Below are positions 49,799 through 58,900 of a DNA stretch of 64,000 nucleotides, piece by piece. The number at the start of each line of letters is the position of its first letter. Position 1 is the first letter of the stretch. The notes below the pieces were generated by a model, which made no database searches, was not told the DNA's origin, and saw nothing but the letters and a program-made list of their open reading frames with translations. The stretch is from CAVPCY01 sp963702525 (lineage in GTDB: Bacteria; Actinomycetota; Coriobacteriia; Anaerosomatales; PHET01). The stretch covers positions 1 to 64,000 of the forward strand of contig CAVPCY010000020.1 of NCBI GenBank assembly GCA_963702525.1, given 5' to 3'. The position numbers and the translations under genes were made by a program.

Positions 49799-50559
49799 AG
49801 CGACGTCTCCTCTTTGGGTGGTTCCGTGTGTGGATATATGCCTACCCTCTTCGCAACCAGTTTCAGCGCCTGCCAGTGGATCAAGACGAGCGCTCGCGCC
49901 GAGATGGGCCCCATCCGCCAGACGACACGGTAGAGGGCTTCGTCGGTAAGCGGCTGCGCTTCGAGCGCCAGCGTGGTGGTCAGCAGCAGCGAGCCGTCGA
50001 CGTAGTCCTGGAGGGCGACCGAGAGGTCATCGCCCGGTTCCGAGACGGCGAACCGGTAGCGAACGTTCTCGAGCTGGATGAAGGGCGAGACGAAGAACGC
50101 CTTGGTGTGCTCGGGTCGCATGTCCCACGAGTAGGGCTCTCCGTTGTTGTGCAGCAGGTAGTTGTGATGGTCTCGGTAGGTGTTCTGGACCTCGGCCAGC
50201 ACGGCCCGTGGTGTGCCGTCGGCGTGGAAGCAGTACCAGAACGACACCGGGTAGAAACGGAAGCCCATGACGCGCGGGAACGTGAGCAGACACACCCGCC
50301 CGCCCTCGAGATCGATGCCGGCGCGCGCGAGCTCAGCGTCGATCCACGGCCGCAGCGGGGAGCCGTCACGCGGCCCGTGATCGGAGTCCCACAGGGATGT
50401 GAACGCTTTGCGGTTGTGGCCGAAGCGCTTCATCGACGAGTCGAGGTCGTCGAGCTCGTCCAGATCGAGGTAGAGGTAGTAGACGCCGTAGCTGAAGGCG
50501 TTCAGCTTGGGCCGGAGTCGGCCGTGCGCCACCGTGCCCGAGTAGATCCGGCTGTTCAC
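49795..50559 (-). CDS. DUF1365 family protein
   Basis: A 254-residue protein of the DUF1365 family, with unknown reaction. The conserved N-terminus SRIYSGTVAHGRLRPKLNAF and internal LTFPRVMGFRFYPVSFWYC, AEVQNTYRDHHNYLL and AFFVSPF are as in the family. It starts at GTG 50559, overlapping the stop of the FAD enzyme by 4 bp, and overlaps cfa, so the three are translationally coupled. Confidence 0.88.
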   Translation of the reverse strand: MNSRIYSGTVAHGRLRPKLNAFSYGVYYLYLDLDELDDLDSSMKRFGHNRKAFTSLWDSDHGPRDGSPLRPWIDAELARAGIDLEGGRVCLLTFPRVMGFRFYPVSFWYCFHADGTPRAVLAEVQNTYRDHHNYLLHNNGEPYSWDMRPEHTKAFFVSPFIQLENVRYRFAVSEPGDDLSVALQDYVDGSLLLTTTLALEAQPLTDEALYRVVWRMGPISARALVLIHWQALKLVAKRVGIYPHTEPPKEETSL

Positions 50560-51968
50560 GCCTCGGGCTCCAGCTCTCGTGCGACCGCAGCGGCGCGGCC
50601 CGGCGCGATCTCGCCTTGCTCGCCGGGCAGCAGCTTGCGCGTCTGCGAGAGCATCGGGATCGGTGCCCCCGGCATGGTGCGGGTGCGGCTCTCGTCGAGC
50701 TGGTCGCCCCATGGCACCGTGGCGCCCATTGCCTCGGCGACCCGCACGCCTGACAGGATGCCGTCTTCGTGGAAGCCGTAGCGTGTCCAGGCGCCCGCGT
50801 AGTAGACGCGGTCGACCCCCTGGATCCTCGGCAGGGCCTTCTGTGCCGCGATGGCGTCGGCCGAGTACATGGGGTGGTCGAATGACAGCTCCGCCAACAG
50901 GGTGCCCGGCGCCGGCTCGTGGTCGCGGTTCAGCGTCTCCATGACAGTGGGCGCCTCGGCCGGCAGCTCCTGCAGCGTGTTGCACTGGTAGGTCAGCATG
51001 AGCATCGCCTTGTCGATGTCCCCGGTGTCCGAGTACCAGTTCCACGACGCCCACGCGCGCTTGCTCTTCGGCATGAACGACGTATCGGTGTGCAACACGA
51101 CGTCGTTGGGCCAGTAGTTGAACGCCGAGAGGACCTCGCGTTCGGCCGCGCTCATCGCATCGCCGAGGATCTCGCGCGTCTGTGGCGGGTGCGTCGCCAT
51201 GATGGCGACGTCGTAGTCGCGGGTGCGCGCGGCGGTGGTGACGCGAACGCCGGTTGCCGTGCGCTCGAGCTTCTCGGCGGGCTCGGAGAGGAAGACCTCA
51301 CCCGAGAACGACTTCGACGCCGCCTCGAGGTAGCCACGCGCCCCGCCCTTGACCGACAGCCACTGCGGCTTGCCCGTGATGTGCAGCAAGCCATGGTTGT
51401 CGCAGAAGCGCAGGAACGTCTGAGCCGGGTAGTCGAACATGTCGCCGGGGGGTGTGGACCAGATCGCGTCGCCCATGGGGATGAGGTACCAGTCGGTGAA
51501 GCCCTCGCCGTAGCCCTCGCGCTTGAGGAGCTGGCCGAGGGTCAGCTCGGAGGCGGTGGGGTCGGCGAGCAGGCGGTCGGCGTCCTTGCTGAAACGCAGC
51601 ACGTCGGAGAGCATCTTGAGGAACCGGGGGTTCACGATGTTCTTGCGCTGCGCGAACACGCTGTTGAGACTGTCGCCCGACCACTCGATGTCCTCGTCTC
51701 GCACCTGTACCGAGAAGGACATGTCCGAGTCGTTCGCGTCGATGCCCAGGTGCTCGAAGAAGCGGATGAGGTTGGGGTAGGTTCGCCGGTTGAACACCTG
51801 GAACCCGGTGTCCACGGGAAACGTCACCCCGCTCGCCGTAAGGTCGAGCGTGCGGGTGTGACCGCCGAGCTCCGCTTCGGCCTCGTAGACGTCGACGTCG
51901 TGGGCTTGCGAGAGCAGCCACGTCGCCGAGGTGCCGCTGATGCCCGAGCCGATGACCGCGATACGCAC
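50556..51968 (-). CDS. FAD-dependent oxidoreductase (amine oxidase-like) of the cfa cluster
   Basis: Flavoprotein with an N-terminal Rossmann motif VIGSGISGTSATWLL, then YEAEAELGGHTRTL (FAD-binding acidic strand end) and a C-terminal ATRYGFHEDGILSGVRVAEAM FAD-contact region. It resembles phytoene desaturase-like and amine oxidase-like enzymes found next to DUF1365 and Cfa genes, so a fatty-acyl desaturase or oxidase role is likely by context only. ATG 51968; 470 residues; first gene of the cluster. Confidence 0.86.
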   Translation of the reverse strand: MRIAVIGSGISGTSATWLLSQAHDVDVYEAEAELGGHTRTLDLTASGVTFPVDTGFQVFNRRTYPNLIRFFEHLGIDANDSDMSFSVQVRDEDIEWSGDSLNSVFAQRKNIVNPRFLKMLSDVLRFSKDADRLLADPTASELTLGQLLKREGYGEGFTDWYLIPMGDAIWSTPPGDMFDYPAQTFLRFCDNHGLLHITGKPQWLSVKGGARGYLEAASKSFSGEVFLSEPAEKLERTATGVRVTTAARTRDYDVAIMATHPPQTREILGDAMSAAEREVLSAFNYWPNDVVLHTDTSFMPKSKRAWASWNWYSDTGDIDKAMLMLTYQCNTLQELPAEAPTVMETLNRDHEPAPGTLLAELSFDHPMYSADAIAAQKALPRIQGVDRVYYAGAWTRYGFHEDGILSGVRVAEAMGATVPWGDQLDESRTRTMPGAPIPMLSQTRKLLPGEQGEIAPGRAAAVARELEPEA

Positions 51969-52056
51969 GGGTGTGCCTCCTGCCTCTAGGGGAATCCACT
52001 CTACTGATGCACTCTAGTAGTCGTTGAGATGATTCCCAACCTGGAAGGCTGAGGCC

Positions 52057-52881
52057 GTGCCCACCATTCTTATAACCGGAGTCTCCACAGGGATAGGTCG
52101 TGCGTGCGCCGAGAGGTTCGCCGCCAAGGGCTGGCGCGTGATCGGCACGGTGCGCGACCCGCAGCGCTACGCGGACACGAAGTGGCCGGGCGAGGTCACG
52201 CTCGAAGCGCTCGAGCTTGGCGACGCAGGCGCAGCCGAGTCCCTTGCCGCACGCGTGCTCGAGCGCTACGGCTGCCCGGACGTGCTGCTGAACAACGCGG
52301 GCACTCTCCAATTCGGTCCGCTCGAGGCGATCGGCTCGGAGGAGCTCCAACGCCTCTACCGGGTCAACGTGTTCAGCCAGCTCGAGCTCGCGCAGGCGTT
52401 CGTGCCCCCGATGCGCGAGCGGGGTAGTGGACTCATCGCGAATGTCACCTCGCTGGGTGGGCGCATCGTGTTCCCGTTCTTCGCCGGCTACAACTCCACG
52501 AAGTGGGCGCTCGAGGGCATCTCGGAAGGGCTGTGGCACGAGCTGAAGCCGTTCGGCATCCGGGTCAAAGCGATCGAGCCGGGCTTCGTCGAGACCGCGA
52601 TCTGGGGCAAGGTGCTGCCCGGCGAGGGCGAACCGCTGGACGTGCCGGAGCCCTACCGCCCCTACATGGAGGCGATGCGCGCCTTCGAGACCTCGATCAA
52701 GGACCGCACCACCACCACGCAGGCCGCCGAAGAGGTGTGGCGCGCCGTGAACGACCCGAGCGACCGGCTGCGCTATCCGATCGCGGCGTACGCGAAACCC
52801 ATAGCCGCCGCACGACGGTGGCTGGGCGACCGCTGGTTCATGAACTTCTTCCACAGCAGGTGGATGGGTCCGAGCGCGTAG
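52057..52881 (+). CDS. Short-chain dehydrogenase/reductase
   Basis: NAD(P)-dependent oxidoreductase of the classical SDR type, 274 residues. The cofactor motif is TGVSTGIGRA (residues 7-16), the NNAG motif is present, the catalytic Ser is in NVTSLGG, and Tyr/Lys are in YNSTK. The C-terminus is extended and resembles 3-oxo- or retinol-type reductases. The gene is divergent from the FAD oxidoreductase by 88 bp, so a shared regulatory region with the lipid cluster is possible. Confidence 0.9.
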   Translation: MPTILITGVSTGIGRACAERFAAKGWRVIGTVRDPQRYADTKWPGEVTLEALELGDAGAAESLAARVLERYGCPDVLLNNAGTLQFGPLEAIGSEELQRLYRVNVFSQLELAQAFVPPMRERGSGLIANVTSLGGRIVFPFFAGYNSTKWALEGISEGLWHELKPFGIRVKAIEPGFVETAIWGKVLPGEGEPLDVPEPYRPYMEAMRAFETSIKDRTTTTQAAEEVWRAVNDPSDRLRYPIAAYAKPIAAARRWLGDRWFMNFFHSRWMGPSA

Positions 52882-52936
52882 CCGAGAGGACGCCGCCCCA
52901 GCGGCCGTCGCCCCGACCGCTTTGCGCCGGACCGCC

Positions 52937-55900
52937 CTATCCGCCGAGCAGCACCACGCGCACGTCGTGCTCGGCGCCATCGTCGAGCAGCGGCACGCTG
53001 ATACCATCGAGCGCGACGCCGTCCAGCTCGACTCGCTCGACACCTCGGTTCACTCCGCGCGGGTTCTCGACGCGTACCCGGTAGGTGGTGGCTCCGTAGC
53101 GGTACGCGAGCGAGAAGCCGCCCCACTTCTTGGGGATGCAGGGGTCGACGACCATGTGCAGCCCGCCGCTCTCGGCAGCCTGAGTGCGGAATCCGAGCAT
53201 CCAGCGCAGCGCGACTCGGTAGAACCACGACGCCGAGCCGGTGTACCAGGTCCAGCCTCCTCGGCCGGTGTGCGGTGCCACGGCGTAGACATCCGCGGCT
53301 ACTACGTAGGGCTCGACCTTGTAGCGCGCAACCGTTTCGGGATCGAGCGCGTGCGAGATCGGGTTGATGAGCTCTAGCAGCCCCGCAGCCTCGTCGCCGT
53401 TCCCGCTGAGCAGGTGGGCGAGCACGACCCACACGGCGGCGTGAGTGTACTGGCCGCCGTTCTCGCGGACGCCCGGCACGTACCCCTTGATGTAGCCGGG
53501 GTCCTGGGCCATCCGGTCGAAGGGGGGAGCGAGCAAAGCGACGAGGCAGTCCTCGCGCCGGACGAGCTTCTCCTCCACGCTCTCGAGCGCTGTCTCGGCG
53601 CGCTCGGGGTCGCCGAGGCCCGAGATCAGCGCCCACGCCTGCGCGATCGCGTCGATGCGGCACTCCTCGGCATCACGGGTTCCCAGCGGCGTGCCGTCGT
53701 CGAAGTACGCGCGACGATACCAGGCGCCGTCCCACGAGGTGTCCTCGACGGCCTTCGCAAGCCGAGCCGCCCACTGGCGGTACTCATCGGCGCGCTCCGG
53801 CTCACCCCGGCTCTCGCAGATGGGCGCGAATCGCATCAGTACATGGCCGAGGAACCACGCGAGCCATACGCTCTCGCCCTTGCCTTCGTGGCCGACGCGG
53901 TTCATGCCGTCGTTCCAGTCCCCGCCGCCGATCAGCGGCAGGCCATGCGCGCCAACCGGTCGCCCGGTCTCGATAGCGCGGATGCAGTGCTCGTAGATCG
54001 TCTCGGTCGTCTGGGAGATGGTCGGCTGGATGTAGGCGTCCTCCTGCTCGAGCGGAAGCAGGGGCGCCTCGACGAAGTGGGTCCGCTCGTCGAGCACGCT
54101 CATATCGCCGGTCGCCTCGAGGTATTCGGCGACCACGAGGGGCAGCCAGTGCCTGTCGTCGGTGATGTGCGTGCGCACGCCTCGGCCCGAGAAGGGCTGC
54201 CACCAGTGCTGGACGTCGCCCTCGGGGAACTGGTGGCGGCTGGCGTCGAGGATCTGCCGGCGCACGAGGTCGGGGCGCGCCACCAGCAGCGCGAGCACGT
54301 CTTGCAGCTGGTCGCGGAAGCCGAACGCTCCGCTCGACTGGTAGGTCGCGGTGCGCCCCCACAGCCGGCAGGCGGTGGCCTGGTAGAGCAACTGGCCGTT
54401 CACCATCAGGTCGAGTCGATCGTCCGGCGTGTCGACTTGGACCACCGACAGCAGCGTGTCCCAGACGCTGCGTGCGGCGTCGAGCTGGCGGTCGACCGCG
54501 CCTTTGAGCCGGTAGCGCGCCACCAGCTCGCGGCACTCCTCGAGCGTGGTGGTCTGTCCAAGCAGGAACGATATCTCGGCGCTCTCGCCGGGCGCCAGGG
54601 CGACCTCGGCCATGAGCGCGCCGCAGTTGTCGTGGTAGCGGCCGCCCGCTCCGCCCAGTCGAGCGCGCGTCATCGCGACCGGCTCGCTCGCGCGGCCGTT
54701 GCGGCCGACGAACTCCGTGCGGCTCGCGGTCCATGACTGGAGCGGCGCGTCGGTCGCGAGAAACGCGCAGCGCCCCGGGAAGTCCGGGTTGTAGTGGTTG
54801 TGCGCCGTGAGGATCTCGGACTCGGCGTCGTACCACGTCACCACTAGCTGCTGAGCGCGGCTGCGCGAGTCGCCGAGTACCCACTCGACGAGGTGGGTGA
54901 CACTGAGCTTGCGCGGCCGATCCGTGAGGTTCTCCAGCCGCAGCCGGCACACACGCACCGGGTCGTCTGCCGAGACGAACCAGTCGAGCGTGTGGCGGAT
55001 GCCGTGCGTGGTGTGTTCGAACCGCACGGATCCGCGGCCGTGGCGGACCACATAAGGCTCGGGCGTGCGCACCGGCAGCGGGCTGGGGCTCCAGTACTCG
55101 CCCGTCTCCTCATCCCGGATGTAGAACGTCTCACCCGAGCCATCCGAGACGGGGTCGTTGTTCCACGTGGTGATGCGGTTCTCGTGGCTGTTGAGAGCCC
55201 ACGTGCATCCGACACCCGCCTCCGACACAGTGCAGCCGAAATCGGGATTCGCAAGCACGTCTATCCACGGTGCGGGCGTGGTCTGATCGCCCGACAGCAC
55301 GATCACGTACTCATCGGTGACGGGGTCGAAGCCGCCCAGCCCGTTGTCGAAGCGCAGTTCCGGCCGCTCGAACTCCGGTTCGGGGTACGTCTCGGGCTTG
55401 CGCGTCGCCATGAACGCGTCCTGCTCGGCTGTCCGCTTCCCGCGCCGGTTGAGCTGCAACTCGATCGTGCCGCCGTCTCCGTCGAGCGTGGCGCGTGCGA
55501 CCGAGAGCAGTAGGTTGTGGACGTCGGGGTGCATCTGGTCGACGCGGCGCAGGAACACGCCGCCGGGCTTGTCGAGCATCTGCAGCGCATGGCCCGTGCG
55601 TACGAGGATCCTCAGCCGGTCGTCGAGTTCGTCGGCATAGCCGGTGGGTCGCGTGTTGAGGATCACGAGGTCGGCGGCAAGCCCCTTGTGTCGCCAATAC
55701 TGGTGCGCGAGGAGTGCCTGGCGCACGAGCGGGGCATGCTCGATCTCCTCGACCCGCACCAGCAGGATCGGCAGGTCGCCCGAGATGCCGATGGACCACA
55801 GGCCCGAGATAGGTAGCCCGTTCTCGACCGGCGTCTTGATCTTGAGGGGTGAGAGGGGCTCTGTCAGAAGCAGTCTCGATGCGAGGCGCTCGAGGGCGAC

Positions 55901-58900
55901 TGCCTCCTGTGGACTGATGCCCAGGTCGCGCAGCTCGAGCTGGGCTGCTGTCCACGCCAGGTCGATCGCTCGCTGAGCTGTGTGCACGTCGTGGTACTTC
56001 TCGGTCAGACGCAGCGCCAGCTCCCGGCTGTCAGCCACACCGGTCGCGAAGGCGAGCCGCGCGCTCTCCCCCGGGCGCACCTCGACGGTGCGGCGAATGG
56101 CGCAGCACGGGTCGAGCACCGCGCCGACGGTGCCGGTGAGCTCGCCGCCGCGCTCGACCGCGATAGGGCGGTCGGCACCGCGGAGCCTGCCGAGGAACGC
56201 GGCGCGGTCGGTCTCGTACGACCAGCCGCAAGGTACCTGGTCGCACGCCACGAGGTGCAGCCCCCACACCCGCTGCTCGGTGGAGCTTCTCGGCCTTCGT
56301 GTGAACAGCAGGGCGTTGGTGTCCGGGAGGGCCTCCGTCTCGACGAACAGGTTGGAGAACGACTTATGCGCCTGGTCGGCGCCTTGCGAGGTGAAGGCGA
56401 TCTCGAAGTAGGAGGTGACCTCGAGGTGACGGGTCTCACGTCCCTGGTTGGTGATGATGAGGCGGCGGATCTCGACGTCGTCTTCGGGCGAGACAGCGAC
56501 CTCCACGTAGGTCTGCAGCTCGCCATCGGTCCGGTGGTACTCGGCCTTGTCCGGGGCGAACGTCGCGCGGAAGGTGTCGGGCCGTTTGGGGCAGGGGTTG
56601 TGAGGCGCCGAGAAGATCTCACCCGTATCGACGTCGCGCACGTAGAAGAAGGTGCCCCACACGTCGCGCGTGACGTCCTCGCGGTAGCGCGTGACCGAGA
56701 GGCCCTCGCATCTCGAGTAGCCACCACCACCGTTCGTGACCATGACCGAGTAGCGGCCGTTGGACAGGAAGTGCGTCGCCGGAACGGGCGTGTCCGCCAG
56801 GGGATAGGAGCGCGTCACAGGTGGCGGGAGTTCGCGCGCGGAGTGCACCTCCTGTACCTCGTCGACGTGCGGCGAGACGAGCTGGACGGCTCGCGGCACC
56901 CGCTCTTGGAGCAGCAGCTCGGCCGAGGCGACCATCGGGTCGGCGTGGAAGCGCGCCTGCATGCGGTGGCCGTCAAGCGCGTTGGCGAGTGCGACGAAAC
57001 TCATGCCCTGATGGTGGGCGAAGTACGCTTTCACCACGGCGCGCGTCTTGCCGGCCGGTGCTCGGCCGGGCGTGTAGTCGAGCGCCTCGTAGTAGCCGAA
57101 CCGCCCCTCGCCGCCTTCGGCGGTGAACGCGGCGAGGTTGGCTCCCACCGCCTGCGGGTCGATCGGGAGCGCAAGTACGGAGGCGTATGGGGCGACCACG
57201 ACATCGTTCGAAAGGCCGCGTTTCAAGCCGAGTCCCGGCACGCCGAACGCCTGGTACTGGTAGGTGAGGTCCGCGTCTTTGGCGTTGAACGCGCTCTCCG
57301 AGACGCCCCACGGGATTCCGCGCTCGCGACCGTAGGAGATCTGGCGGCGAACGACCGTCTCGTACGTCTCGTCGAGCAGCGTACCGGGCCAGCCCCGCAT
57401 CACCAGCAGCGGCATGAGGTACTCGAACATCGAAGCGCTCCACGACACGAGCGCCCGGCCGTCGGCGGTCTTGGTCAACGAGCGGCCCAGCCTGAACCAG
57501 TGCTCTTGGGGCACGTCGCCCTTGGCAACGGCAAGGAAGCTCGCCAGACGACACTCGCTCGCGATCAAGTCGTAGAACGAGCGGTCGAGCGTGCCCTCGG
57601 ACAGGTTGAACCCGATCGAGAAGAGCTGGCGATGCGGGTCGTAGAGCATCGCGAAATCAGTGTGCTCCCAGATCTCTCGCGAGATGTCGGCGTTCAGGCG
57701 CAACCGGGCGAGCATCTCCACCGCTCGCGGGCGCGCTTCGCGAATCCCCGCCGCCGCGGCCGACGCCCACATCGAGACGCTCGCGTTGCGCGAGCTGGAG
57801 AGCGCGTCGAGGGCGCGAAGTGCTTCGGTGAGCCCCTCGGCAAGACCCACCAGGCTGGGTACGAACGCGAGGAGCGGCTGGAGCTCGGGGATGGAGCGCA
57901 CAGAAGCGGGCGCCTGGGCGACCAGTCCGGCCCATGGCGCCAGGCTTCGCAGCATGTCGGCGGCCGAGCGCACGGAGCCTGAGACATCGGCCACCGAAGC
58001 GCGCAGCCGTTCGAGTGCGGAGGCGGGCACCCGGGGCTCCTCGCCGACCGTCGCAAGAGACGGCATGACCTCACCGTCAGGCTCGGGCTCGCCGAGTGCG
58101 GTGATGGCCTCAGTGGCCTCGCCTGCGAGCCGCCGCAGTCGGTCGATGACGGCCGCCCACTCGCCCAGCTCGCAGGGAACCTCGGCAAGCGAGAGTCCGC
58201 GGTCTAGCGAGTCGAGCGCCTCGCGCGCGCGGCGCAATGCCTCGGATGGCCCGAGCGACGACTGATCGGCGACGAGGTCCTCCAGAGCCAGGCGGACCGC
58301 ATCGCGCGCGCCGTCGAGCAGTTGCGGGCCGAGCAGCGGCGCCTCGCTGGCCTCGAGCAGCCCTACGCGCAGCACGAGAAGGTGCCCGGCAAGGTTGCCC
58401 GAGTCGACAGTGGACACGTAGGTCGGCCGGAGCGGCTCCAGAGTCCGCGTGTCGTACCAGTTGTAGAAGTGGCCACGATAGCGCTCGAGACCGGCCATTG
58501 CGTTCAAGGTGGCCGAGATGTGCTCGACAAGGCCCGCGAGGGTGATGTAGCCCAGGTCGAGCGCTCCCAGCGCCGAGAGCAGCTGCAGCCCCATGTTGGT
58601 GGGGGAGGTGCGCCACGCGACCACCGCACCGGGGTCCTCTTGGAAGTTGTCGGGCGCCAAGTGGTGGCCCTCTGCGACCACGAACGTGTCGAAGAACCGC
58701 CACGTCTTACGGGCGACCCGGCGCAGGGCGGTCCGGTCGGCGCCGGACAACTCGGCAGGTTCTCGCTTGGGAGTAGGCACCGACAGACGCCATGCCCACA
58801 TCGGACCCGCAAGCCACAGCGCCGCAAGCGGCAGCCCCACGAGCCAGCGCTCGGGTTCGCCGAGCGACGCGATTCCGATGAGCAGAACCGACGCGAACGC

